Below, one piece after another: positions 23,343 through 34,800 of a stretch of 64,000 bases of DNA. Every line of letters starts with the position of its first letter. Position 1 is the first letter of the stretch. A model generated the notes under the pieces. That model worked only from the letters and a program-made list of their open reading frames with translations. It had not been told where the DNA came from and did no database searches. The position numbers and the translations under genes are program-made. The DNA comes from Mikania micrantha (Eukaryota > Streptophyta > Magnoliopsida > Asterales > Asteraceae): contig CM018695.1 in NCBI GenBank assembly GCA_009363875.1, positions 20,742,755-20,806,754 of the forward strand. Direction: 5' to 3'.

Positions 23343-23461
23343 TTACATGCGTGTGTGTGTATATACATATATATGTACAGGTGTATATATATGTATGTGT
23401 ATGTGTATATGTATGTGTAGGTGTATGTGCATGTGTATGTGTATGTGTGTGTATGTGTATG
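23001..23461. repeat. TATATG / TGTATG microsatellite, left part
   Basis: Alternating purine-pyrimidine tract of ATATGTATATGCATATAC-type text, grading into TGTGTATGTGTG. It gives Tyr/His/Ile-rich reading frames on both strands (23045-23482) that are not genes. Element D entered near its right end, and the tract continues at 33518-33592. Confidence 0.93.
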
Positions 23462-24102
23462 TGTAACACCCAAACTTCTCACACGATTACACGTGTCCCA
23501 TTTTTAGGTCCCAGATTAAACTTTTTCATAAATCAGATTCGGAAGCGTGAAATTTACATTTCATAAGTTAAACACACTTAATTTCAATCATTTACATTTT
23601 TGATTAATAAAAACTAGTGTGTTTAAGTTTATTACCACCAAAGATCTACATAACGTTTGGTTCTGCTTCACAACGTGCCCGATCTAATCGCCCGATGCAT
23701 ATCTATCTTTGACCTGTAACATCACATATAAGTCACAATTAGTTCATATGAACTAAGTAAGTAACCCCTCCCAGAGTTCCCAAAACTCACTTTAACACAT
23801 CCACATATATATCATATGGATGTTTATCATGTTTAGATAATAATATATCATATTCAAATATCAACGTGCACCCAACACACATGGTGCATTCATTTCCCTT
23901 AATAGGACATTTTCACAATATGAATATATTATCTAATTCAACTCTACCACCAGCACCTCTGGCTAAATTTAAAACACCAAATATTCAAATATATATATAT
24001 TTATTTGCTCAACCAATTACCCACATACCTGTGGTTTCAACAATTTAGTTTCCGGATTAACCGGTTATCCACACATTTGTGGTATCATACATATATTTTT
24101 AA

Positions 24103-25440
24103 GTCTTTAGATGTTCACCCACCGGTCCTTCCATCTAAGACAATTGCTAGCACCTCTAGCTATCCACCATTGTGGAGTCAAAATATTGAGTCTAAGATGT
24201 TCACCCACCGGTACTTCCATCTAGACAATTGCCAGCACCTCTGGCTATCCACCATTGTGGAGTCAAATATTAAGTCTAAGATGTTCACCCACCGGTACTT
24301 CCATCTAGACAATTGCTAGCACCTCTAGCTATCCACCATTGTGGAGTCAAATATTAAGTCTAAGATGTTCACCCACCGGTACTTCCATCTAGACAATTGC
24401 TAGCACCTCTAGCTATCCACCATTGTGGAGTCAAATATTAAGTCTAAGATGTTCACCCACCGGTACTTCCATCTAGACAATTGCCAGCACCTCTGGCTAT
24501 CCACCATTGTGGAGTCAAATATTAAGTCTAAGATGTTCACCCACCGGTACTTCCATCTAGACAATTGCCAGCACCTCTGGCTATCCACCATTGTGGAGTC
24601 AAATATTAAGTCTAAGATGTTCACCCACCGGTACTTCCATCTAGACAATTGCCAGCACCTCTGGCTATCCACCATTGTGGAGTCAAATATTAAGTCTAAG
24701 ATGTTCACCCACCGTACTTCCATCTAGACAATTGCTAGCACCTCTAGCTATCCACCATTGTGGAGTCAAATATTAAGTCTAAGATGTTCACCCACCGGTA
24801 CTTCCATCTAGACAATTGCCAGCACCTCTGGCTATCCACCATTGTGGAGTCAAATATTAAGTCTAAGATGTTCACCCACCGGTACTTCCATCTAGACAAT
24901 TGCCAGCACCTCTGGCTATCCACCATTGTGGAGTCAAATATTAAGTCTAAGATGTTCACCCACCGGTACTTCCATCTAGACAATTGCCAGCACCTCTGGC
25001 TATCCACCATTGTGGAGTCAAATATTAAGTCTAAGATGTTCACCCACCGGTACTTCCATCTAGACAATTGCTAGCACCTCTAGCTATCCACCATTGTGGA
25101 GTCAAATATTAAGTCTAAGATGTTCACCCACCGGTACTTCCATCTAGACAATTGCTAGCACCTCTAGCTATCCACCATTGTGGAGTCAAATATTAAGTCT
25201 AAGATGTTCACCCACCGGTACTTCCATCTAGACAATTGCCAGCACATCTGGCTATCCACCATTGTGGAGTCAAATATTAAGTCTAAGATGTTCACCCACC
25301 GGTACTTCCATCTAGACAATTGCCAGCACCTCTGGCTATCCACCATTGTGGAGTCAAATATTAAGTCTAAGATGTTCACCCACCGGTACTTCCATCTAGA
25401 CAATTGCCAGCACCTCTGGCTATCCACCATTGTGGAGTCA
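24103..25440 (-). repeat. 84-bp tandem array in D left LTR (one variant plus 15 units)
   Basis: Units start at 24190 and every 84 bp to 25365 (one is 83 bp), preceded by a variant unit at 24103. Each unit holds three consecutive inverted repeats. First, GTCTAaGATG / CATCTAGAC around an 18-nt loop. Second, GCTAG/CTAGC or GCCAG/CTGGC around CACCT. Third, TCCAC/GTGGA around CATT. Because 84 is divisible by three, long frames open on both strands; they are not genes. Confidence 0.95.
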
Positions 25441-25579
25441 TAACAACAAAATGTAAAAATACATTTTTCACAATCAAAATTCAAGCTGAGTCATTTCTAT
25501 TCGAATTGACTCTCACAATGCAATAATAACACATTACCATTCATCAACTATTAATCACAATAGTTTAATCAAAATTACA

Positions 25580-25651
25580 CTATGGTGTTCACATTCCTGT
25601 ACTTCCACCATAGCTATTTGTCAGCACCTCTGACTATTCACACATTTGTGA
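25580..25651 (-). repeat. Diverged hairpin trio downstream of the D array
   Basis: Same three loops as the array but different stems: CTATGGTG/CACCATAG (25580-25587, 25606-25613) with an 18-nt loop, GTCAG/CTGAC around CACCT (25620-25634), and TCACA/TGTGA around CATT (25638-25651). All stems pair perfectly. The right LTR repeats the trio at about 31977-32048. Confidence 0.85.
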
Positions 25652-27120
25652 TATCATACTCAAACACCGACTCATCCGGCTATTATTATGCAATCTGTGT
25701 TGCATACTTAATTCAACCGTAACATAAACACATTGGAACTTAACATATGTACTTTAGAGTCTATTAACTCAATTAGTTCCAATCTAGTTATGCACATTCA
25801 TTCAAATGAATCAATCAATATATATACATCACAATCAAGTAGACTCTTTCTACTACTTATATGTAATGTTACAGTAAGTTGGGTAACTTACCTGATTCAA
25901 GCGGTTGTTCACTTTCTACAACCTCTTTTCCACTTCTGTGAATTGTCACTTGACTTTCACCACCAACACCTAGTTGCATATTCATAAATATACAACTATA
26001 TTCAATACATATAATACATACAATCAAGTTCAAGACACTTGACTGATTTGACTTGCTCAAAGTCAATTTATCACATAATTGACTCTATCTTACTACGTTT
26101 AGCAAGTTTTAGTCAATTATCACAATTAATCATGTTTCATGCCTCACTTAGGCATTTCATCAAATAATTGATGTTCAATTATATTAATTACGATCTTTAA
26201 TTACTTTTATTATTTAATTTTTATTTAAGATCATAACTTGTTAATAATTTTAACATCAATTCATCAAAATCATCATTTAACCTATGGATTATAATCCATA
26301 ATTTATTTAAAATCATATTCAACCCATCCTACTAGTTATCACGCCATGATATGGGTTTCATAACAACTGGACATCATCCCGGCTTCAAAACGAAGATTTC
26401 ACCAACCAAATATCAATTTCTTCGTTTTTAACAATCCCTAGTTATCAACTAGGCAATAATCAACAACAATAACCATGATATCATTATTAAAATCTAGATC
26501 TAACTCATATTCTATCAAACTAAGAGAAGAGGTCGAATCGTTACCCTTTCGGACGGATTTCTCGGATAGAAATGAAGATCAGGACTTGTAGAAACGTTTC
26601 CTAACTTGATCCGGATGTTTGGATGGCTTCAAAACTGAGATTTGGGGGTAAAAGTTTGAGTTTAGGCGTCTGGAAGTCGAGTTGATCGACCAGAAATGAA
26701 ATCTGATCAAGAAAATCAGATATTTATGCGTTCTGGTCCATCGCGTACCGCGGAGGATTTCCTTCGCGTACCTCCGCCGCCTTAGTTAGTTTCCAATTTT
26801 GTTTTCGCGATTCCGGGACCATACGAACTCCGTTTTACGCGCCGTTTTCGCCCACGTTCACGATTTTTCGAGCTCTTTCCAATGGTTATAATTTCAAGAC
26901 CTGAAAAATTCAAAATATATGATCTCTTATTTAATGCTATCTTCAACTTAGCGTATCTTGAAATCAGAGCCTCGTTTCGTGATTTCGCTTACACTCATTC
27001 TCTTCATTCTCGAGTTATGATTCTAACCTGAGAATTTTGAGTTGTCATAGTAACCATCACAATCGTTCAATTAACGATTATAGCAATTACATTTCGTTTT
27101 ATTAAAAACGGGTCGTTACA

Positions 27121-27136
27121 AATCTCCTCTCCTTAT
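27121..27136 (-). promoter_or_regulatory. Polypurine tract of element D
   Basis: On the minus strand ATAAGGAGAGGAGATT abuts the LTR start TGTAACGACCCG. Confidence 0.8.
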
Positions 27137-27149
27137 AAAGGTTTCGTCC

Positions 27150-27950
27150 TCGAAACCGCTCAGACATTAAAAGAAAAGAATAGAATTCTTCATCTCATCT
27201 TCTGACCCCCACATGGCGTCAAATCCCCTTATATTATTCCATTGAACCTTCACCTGGTTCAGGGATTTGTTTCTCAACTGGTTGACTTTCCTGTCAATAT
27301 AGTTATCGGCTGTTTCACATATTTCAACTTGTCATAAATTTCCAAATCTTCTAGTGGCATGTAAACCGATTCATTAGCCAAACATTTTCTTAGATTTAAC
27401 ACATGAAAAGTATCATGTATACCATTCAATTCCTCCGGTAGCTCAATACGATAAGTAACACTGCCTATCCGAGCTATAATTCAGAATGGTTCGATAAAAC
27501 GTGGCTTAACTTCCCTTGCTTTCTAAAACATATCACACCTTTCCACGGTGAGACTTTTAACAACACAAAATCTCCCACCTGAAACTCACTAGTCCTCCTA
27601 TACTTATTAGCATAGGCATTCTGACAGTTTTATACCACCTTCAAATGAACTAGAATCTAATATATTCGTTCATTCCTTACCTTAACTACCTTTTTATTTG
27701 CCAGTTCTCATTGTCCAACTTTTCCTCAACACCAAGGAGTACAACATTTCCTCTCATATAACATTTCATATGGAGGCATTCCAATACTGGAATGACAACT
27801 ATTATTATATGAGAACTCGGCTAAAGGGAAATAATTATCCCAACTACCCCCAAAATTAATTATACACGCTCGTAACCTATCCTCCAACGTTTGAATGGTC
27901 CTTTCACTTTGACCATCAATTTGAGGATGATACGCCGTGCTTATTAACAA
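27150..27950 (-). pseudogene. Gypsy D integrase C-terminal remnant
   Basis: 27726-27950 reads TAYHPQIDGQSERTIQTLE, FSYNNSCHSSIGMPPYEMLY on the minus strand, the end of a gypsy integrase core including the catalytic Glu. Text toward 27150 is recognisable in shifting frames as the integrase barrel and the chromodomain-like end. The rest of Pol and all of gag are missing. Confidence 0.85.
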
Positions 27951-28436
27951 TCCTAATTATTCCTGAAATTTCTCCAGAAATGAGAAGTAAATCAAGTGTT
28001 TCGATCAAAATTAATCGTCACTGGCACACCATGCCTAGACACCACTTCTCTAATATACATTTCAAGCATAGTTGAACATTTATCCTTAAATAAACATAAT
28101 CATTATATATGATTCCACATAATCAATCTACAATTGATTATTTGTTTTGACTTTCTTCATCCAAACCAAATCATACACTCAAGTGTATTTCTACATATAA
28201 TAAATATCCTATTTCTTTACAAATAGGTATAACTCTGACTTTTTTTTTTTTAAAGTCAAACCTCACGTATAATGTATTTAACACACCACCACAACCGAAT
28301 GACTTATCATTCGCGTTATTCGTCTGCCTAGATAGACATTCTCATCTATCATTCATGTACAACCCTTATCACTTAACACAGCACCTATGTGCACACAAAA
28401 CTCCAATTGTGCATCATATTTCCCAAAAGTCAACTT
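27951..28436. other. Decayed integrase-proximal DNA of element D
   Basis: Begins with decayed integrase text (GGCACACCATGCCTAGACAC region near 28020), then AT-rich DNA without frames. Confidence 0.45.
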
Positions 28437-30450
28437 AAACAATTTGACTCTTGAAATTTGATGTCTACACTCTTGTAGATCATCTTTTGTTCACACACCT
28501 TGTGAAATCTAATACATTGGATTTGCAAGTCTTATGTTCACACACCTTGTGAATCAAAGCCTGCACATTACCAATTTAATGTCTACACATTTGTAGATCA
28601 CCAAATCCACAGTATGATGGTTGTTTACACTCTTGTAAATCAACTCAAACATTATCATTAGTTGAATGTTCACATACCCTGTAAATCATTCAACTACAAT
28701 AACAACACTAACCCTACCCATTTACCTTAACTTCAATTAAAACAACAATTCACATATATGCTACATGCACATACAATTGTAGTGTGGACTCACCCAATCC
28801 TACAACAACAAAACAATCAAATGGGTAATTTACACACCATTTGAACACATTCACCACACTTGTGATTCATTATCACAAGTTTAAACTCAATGGTAACAGG
28901 TGACTTACTATCATGTACATGTACATGGTTTACCCCCAATACCACAAAATGTGGACTTACATGACAAACACTAACGCCATTTCATTATGGACTTACATGA
29001 CAAAAATTAATGCCACGCACCAGTGGTCTTACATTCGTTTCACACGAATGTGAAACGTCACCCATTATCTGTGTCATTTATTTTAAACATATAACTACAC
29101 CTTTATTAGTTATGCAATTTATCATAACATTAATTAATTCCACAATCCAAATACCACCCCATGTGGTTCCATATTCATATATTTCCACACAATGTGGATT
29201 ACCATCAATTTATAGTGTCAACTATAAATTATCATTTAATAACTCCTTTCAACTTATGCAATTGGCAAATAACATCCATCCAATACTACAAGACATCTAT
29301 CAAGTAGTTAATTACCACCATCATGTGGTTTCATATCCTCAACATTTCATAACACATATGGTCAATTTACCATTCTTTTTATCATCATTACTACAAGTCA
29401 ATTACAAGTAGTAACAACAACATAATCACATAACACATAAACATTAATATGTCTTATGGTTGCATATTAGAGAGTATGTAACTCACTTATTCATATTAAT
29501 TATAACTTTGACTTTTAAAAGTCCACGTTGTTCAACGCATACTCACGTATTGACCAATCCACACGCATGTGGATTCTTTCCAATGCCTCACTAAGGAGGA
29601 CTTACATGATAACCCAATGTCATTCCAAGATGGTTTTACACATCTAACACAAGGCCACTCACTAGTGGACTTACAAACAAAGTCAACGCCACTCACAAGT
29701 GGTCTTATATGATAAATCCAATACCACCCACGAGTGGTCTTACATGTTAAATTCACAAAATGCCATATGTCATGGTCTTAAATTTGCTTTAACACTATTA
29801 TAAATAGTTTCCAATTCAATGTGTCAATTATTATCAACATGTAATGACACTATCACTAGTTATGAAATCATATCATAACATTCACCATACGTATACACAT
29901 TGTATACTTACAACTCTATATATCACGCATATAGATTATATGCACATTATATAAATTATTAACATGTTTAAATCATTACATCTCAAACTTAAACATATAT
30001 GAACACATAAACATAATTATGTGTCCTTTTTCCCCATTTTACCCTAAACGGGTCAAATTTCACATTTTTGATTTGTGTATACACACCAAAACATTTTCCA
30101 TGTTCAAATGGATTAATTCCCCCAATACCTCAAGTGTTATTGCCTACACTCATGTAGGTCTTTTCACATTAATTTTCCAATTCATTTCTCTTGAATTGGT
30201 AACACTATTACTCACAAGTAATAGATACATTAAACTCATAACACCTTACCTAATCTCAATAGCTTAAGTATAAAATGATTCCCATAAGAGCTTGTTCATA
30301 TCATGTTTGCACTAGTAAGTTGGCCAGACGTACTAGTTCATTCATTATATGCCCAATTCCTTACTTCCTTCATTTCATACTCAAGACATTGATTTCGGTT
30401 TCAAACAATCACTCAAATCATATTTAACATGTAATGATTCACATTACATC
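28437..30450. repeat. Hairpin-dense internal region of element D
   Basis: Non-coding DNA with perfect short inverted repeats about every 50-150 bp, most with 4-6 nt loops. Examples: TCTACA/TGTAGA at 28464-28479 and 28582-28597, TTCACA/TGTGAA at 28490-28506 and 28537-28553, TTTACA/TGTAAA at 28624-28639, ACTTGTGAT/ATCACAAGT at 28858-28880, CGTTTCACA/TGTGAAACG at 29036-29057, ACCAC/GTGGT at 29153-29167 and 29314-29329, AATCCACA/TGTGGATT at 29556-29575, CCACT/AGTGG at 29655-29668 and 29689-29702, CCTACA/TGTAGG at 30143-30158, CCAATTCA/TGAATTGG at 30177-30199, CTATTACT/AGTAATAG at 30205-30224, ATGTAATG/CATTACAT at 30429-30449. Confidence 0.85.
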
Positions 30451-30598
30451 TAACAATTATAATACAGGACATAGATATGCTAACCTCATACATTCGGCAT
30501 CATGATCGGGTCTTCGAATCAAACGTTATGTTTTCATATCAAGAGCACAAAAGTTTGAGATCAAGTGTTCATGACGCACTTGATTCACTCAAACCATT
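30451..30598. other. Element D leader next to the primer site
   Basis: About 150 bp with no frame or repeat that I recognise. Confidence 0.4.
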
Positions 30599-30610
30599 GC
30601 TCTGATACCA
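30599..30610 (-). promoter_or_regulatory. Primer binding site of element D
   Basis: TGGTATCAGAGC on the minus strand, 4 bp from the right LTR, complementary to initiator tRNA-Met. Confidence 0.92.
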
Positions 30611-30614
30611 ACTC

Positions 30615-33517
30615 TGTAACACCCAAACTTCTCACACGATTACACGTGTCCCATTTTTAGGTCCCAGATTAAACTTTTTCATAAATCAGATTCGGAAGCG
30701 TGAAATTTACATTTCATAAGTTAAACACACTTAATTTCAATCATTTACATTTTTGATTAATAAAAACTAGTGTGTTTAAGTTTATTACCACCAAAGATCT
30801 ACATAACGTTTGGTTCTGCTTCACAACGTGCCCGATCTAATCGCCCGATGCATATCTATCTTTGACCTGTAACATCACATATAAGTCACAATTAGTTCAT
30901 ATGAACTAAGTAAGTAACCCCTCCCAGAGTTCCCAAAACTCACTTTAACACATCCACATATATATCATATGGATGTTTATCATGTTTAGATAATAATATA
31001 TCATATTCAAATATCAACGTGCACCCAACACACATGGTGCATTCATTTCCCTTAATAGGACATTTTCACAATATGAATATATTATCTAATTCAACTCTAC
31101 CACCAGCACCTCTGGCTAAATTTAAAACACCAAATATTCAAATATATATATATTTATTTGCTCAACCAATTACCCACATACCTGTGGTTTCAACAATTTA
31201 GTTTCCGGATTAACCGGTTATCCACACATTTGTGGTATCATACATATATTTTTAAGTCTTTAGATGTTCACCCACCGGTCCTTCCATCTAAGACAATTGC
31301 TAGCACCTCTAGCTATCCACCATTGTGGAGTCAAAATATTGAGTCTAAGATGTTCACCCACCGGTACTTCCATCTAGACAATTGCCAGCACCTCTGGCTA
31401 TCCACCATTGTGGAGTCAAATATTAAGTCTAAGATGTTCACCCACCGATACTTCCATCTAGACAATTGCTAGCACCTCTAGCTATCCACCATTGTGGAGT
31501 CAAATATTAAGTCTAAGATGTTAACCAACCGGTACTTCCATCTAGACAATTGCTAGCACCTCTAGCTATCCACCATTGTGGAGTCAAATATTAAGTCTAA
31601 GATGTTCACCCACCGGTACTTCCATCTAGACAATTGCCAGCACCTCTGGCTATCCACCATTGTGGAGTCAAATATTAAGTCTAAGATGTTCACCCACCGG
31701 TACTTCCATCTAGACAATTGCCAGCACCTCTGGCTATCCACCATTGTGGAGTCAAATATTAAGTCTAAGATGTTCACCCACCGGTACTTCCATCTAGACA
31801 ATTGCAGCACCTCTGGCTATCCACCATTGTGGAGTCATAACAACAAAATGTAAAAATACATTTTTCACAATCAAAATTCAAGCTGAGTCATTTCTATTCG
31901 AATTGACTCTCACAATGCAATAATAACACATTACCATTCATCAACTATTAATCACAATAGTTTAATCAAAATTACACTATGGTGTTCACATTCCTGTACT
32001 TCCACCATAGCTATTTGTCAGCACCTCTGACTATTCACACATTTGTGATATCATACTCAAACACCGACTCATCCGGCTATTATTAGCAATCTGTGTTGCA
32101 TACTTAATTCAACCGTAACATAAACACATTGGAACTTAACATATGTACTTTAGAGTCTATTAACTCAATTAGTTCCAATCTAGTTATGCACATTCATTCA
32201 AATGAATCAATCAATATATATACATCACAATCAAGTAGACTCTTTCTACTACTTATATGTAATGTTACAGTAAGTTGGGTAACTTACCTGATTCAAGCGG
32301 TTGTTCACTTTCTACAACCTCTTTTCCACTTCTGTGAATTGTCACTTGACTTTCACCACCAACACCTAGTTGCATATTCATAAATATACAACTATATTCA
32401 ATACATATAATACATACAATCAAGTTCAAGACACTTGACTGATTTGACTTGCTCAAAGTCAATTTATCACATAATTGACTCTATCTTACTACGTTTAGCA
32501 AGTTTTAGTCAATTATCACAATTAATCATGTTTCATGCCTCACTTAGGCATTTCATCAAATAATTGATGTTCAATTATATTAATTACGATCTTTAATTAC
32601 TTTTATTATTTAATTTTTTATTTAAGATCATAACTTGTTAATAATTTTAACATCAATTCATCAAAATCATCATTTAACCTATGGATTATAATCCATAATT
32701 TATTTAAAATCATATTCAACCCATCCTACTAGTTATCACGCCATGATATGGGTTTCATAACAACTGGACATCATCCCGGCTTCAAAACGAAGATTTCACC
32801 AACCAAATATCAATTTCTTCGTTTCTAACAATCCCTAGTTATCAACTAGGCAATAATCAACAACAATAACCATGATATCATTATTAAAATCTAGATCTAA
32901 CTCATATTCTATCAAACTAAGAAAAGAGGTCGAATCGTTACCCTTTCGGACGGATTTCTCGGATAGAAATGAAGATCAGGACTTGTAGAAACGTTTCCTA
33001 ACTTGATCCGGATGTTTGGATAGCTTCAAAACTGAGATTTGGGGGTAAAAGTTTGAGTTTAGGCGTCTGGAAGTCGAGTTGATCGACCAGAAATGAAATC
33101 TGATCAAGAAAATCAGATATTTATGCGTTCTGGTCCGTCGCGTACCGCGGAGGATTTCCTTCGCGTACCTCCGCCGCCTTAGTTAGTTTCCAATTTTGTT
33201 TTCGCGATTCCGGGAGCATACGAACTCCGTTTTACGCGCCGTTTTCGCCCACTTTCACGATTTTTCGAGCTCTTTCCAATGGTTATAATTTCAAGACCTG
33301 AAAAATTCAAAATATATGATCTCTTATTTAATGCTATCTTCAACTTAGCGTATCTTGAAATCAGAGCCTCGTTTCGTGATTTCGCTTACACTCATTCTCT
33401 TCATTCTCGAGTTATGATTCTAACCTGAGAATTTTGAGTTGTCATAGTAACCATCACAATCGTTCAATTAACGATTATAGCAATTACATTTCGTTTTATT
33501 AAAAACGGGTCGTTACA
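30615..33517 (-). repeat. Element D LTR, right copy (2903 bp, 5' LTR in sense)
   Basis: Nearly identical to the left LTR. The 84-bp array has one variant unit at about 31256 and six units from 31343 to about 31838. The last unit has lost one C in a stem arm, giving GCAG/CTGGC. Confidence 0.95.
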
Positions 33518-33592
33518 GTATGTGTATGTGTATATATGTATACACATACGAATACGCGTACGATTATGCATACGCATATACATATACATACA
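33518..33592. repeat. Microsatellite, right part
   Basis: TGTGTATGTGTATATATG text continues the tract at 23001-23461 on the far side of element D. Confidence 0.85.
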
Positions 33593-34020
33593 GTGGTTCC
33601 ATCGACGACAATGGTTGTTAAGCTGCAGCAGTACTGTTTTAACTGCCCCATTAAGACAGACTAATGGTTGCGGTGGCAGTGGTAACAGTTGTGGTGCTAG
33701 GGCAGTGGGACTGGTTATGGTTCGCCACAGCTTAGTAGAAGCAGAACGGTAGTGGTACGGGTTGCACGACAGTGTTAGCGGTTGTGGTTCTAGGGCAGTG
33801 GTACCGGTTGCGGTAGCAGTGTAAGAGGTTGTGGTGCTAGGGTAATACGTGGTAATGGTTGTGGTACCATGTGATTTAGTGTAGGAGTTACAACATTGGT
33901 ACCGGTTGTGGTGTTAAGGTTTTAGTCGAACCAATGGTTGCAGCAGTACTTGTTGAGGCGGCAGTAGTGTTAGCGGTTAGGAGGTGAATGTTTTTAACAA
34001 AGTAGGAAAGTTTGTGAATC
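33593..34020. other. GT-rich degenerate repeat block
   Basis: Irregular repeats of GGTTGTGGTGCTAGGGCAGTGG and GTACCGGTTGCGGTAGCAG type. The frame at 33522-33752 runs from the microsatellite into this block and looks spurious. Confidence 0.4.
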
Positions 34021-34309
34021 AAAAGAAGGTATGTGTATATCTCGAATTTATTTATTTATGTTTGTATGTATTATTTGAGGCTGTTGATAGAAATTAAAAA
34101 TCTAAGTGTTCCCATGTGTTTTTTAGCATGTTTTGTATCTATATTTGTTAACTTTTGAAGAATATCTGCAAAAGCTTGGTGTATATATGATTGTAAATGT
34201 TAATTCTTATAAAATTTGACATGCATTGTGTTTAAATATTTTTTTATTAGTTCCCTGTTTGTTGTTTCAAATTAAATAACATTTATTTTAATGATTAATT
34301 TTAATAGTT

Positions 34310-34800
34310 ATGTCTAAAAGAAGCGTGGTGTTGCTTCTTGTTCAAAGAAGTGTGGAGACAAAGATTATGTTAGTGAAATTAATGAAAATAATCAACCCAT
34401 TGGTGATCATTACATATGGTTTATGTCAAACTTTGCACTAAAATGCAAACAATTGTTATTGTATCAATATGATACGAAGGACATATTACAAGAGCTTTTA
34501 AAAGAACCTTGGTTGCTAATAAAGGTATTATATTTTAATTTTGTAAATTATGTATATATGTATATATATGTGTGTGTATGTGTGTATACTTCTATGACTA
34601 ATTTTTTGTTGTGTTAAATTTTTGGAGCTCTTTAATATTCAAACCAATGGGCCAAAAATTTATACGTTAAAGAAAGCCAAAAAGTTTTTAAGTAATTTGA
34701 AAAGCATGCTTGTTGATGAGTAGGTTAAAAAAAGGAGAACTTCCAATTGTCAGGTATAAATATCTTGATCCTACATATTGGCATAATTTTTGTAAACTTA
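34310..34800 (+). pseudogene. Possible decayed plant transposase-like exons
   Basis: At 34330-34525 the plus strand reads a coherent peptide including INENNQPIGDHYIWFMSNFA and YQYDTKDILQELLKEPWLLI, ending at AAG-GTATTA, which could be a splice donor. At 34735-34800 another frame gives LPIVRYKYLDPTYWHNFCKL. The NENxQPIG and YWxxFCKLKTS pattern recalls the plant Transposase_24 / En-Spm-associated family (from memory, not searched). Stops lie between the pieces. It could equally be a decayed host gene fragment. Confidence 0.3.

Larger units (their letters stand above)
23462..27120 (-). repeat. Element D LTR, left copy (3659 bp)
   Basis: Same ends as the right copy, but 756 bp longer, exactly nine 84-bp units. 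On the sense strand it starts TGTAACGACCCG. Short frames at 25733-25987 and 25869-26066 recur identically in the right LTR and show no known domain. Confidence 0.95.
23457..33522 (-). mobile_element. Complete gypsy-derived element D, target duplication GTATG
   Basis: Element 23462-33517 (10056 bp). Plus-strand ends are TGTAACACCCAAAC and GGGTCGTTACA for both LTRs; GTATG flanks it at 23457-23461 and 33518-33522. The primer site and polypurine tract give minus-strand sense. The internal region is only 3494 bp and keeps only the integrase end as recognisable coding remnant, so it is non-autonomous. Outside the tandem array I count about six substitutions and three single-base indels between LTRs, so the insertion is recent. 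LTR and internal DNA are packed with short hairpins. Confidence 0.95.

Noticed and set aside
22874..23566. Several overlapping Tyr/His/Ile-rich reading frames
   Set aside because: They translate the TATATG/TGTATG microsatellite; composition and both-strand openness show they are not genes.
24005..25484. Reading frames of about 100 codons on both strands with a perfect 28-residue repeat
   Set aside because: The 84-bp LTR unit is a multiple of three and lacks stops in two frames; no start context or domain, and it lies in an LTR.
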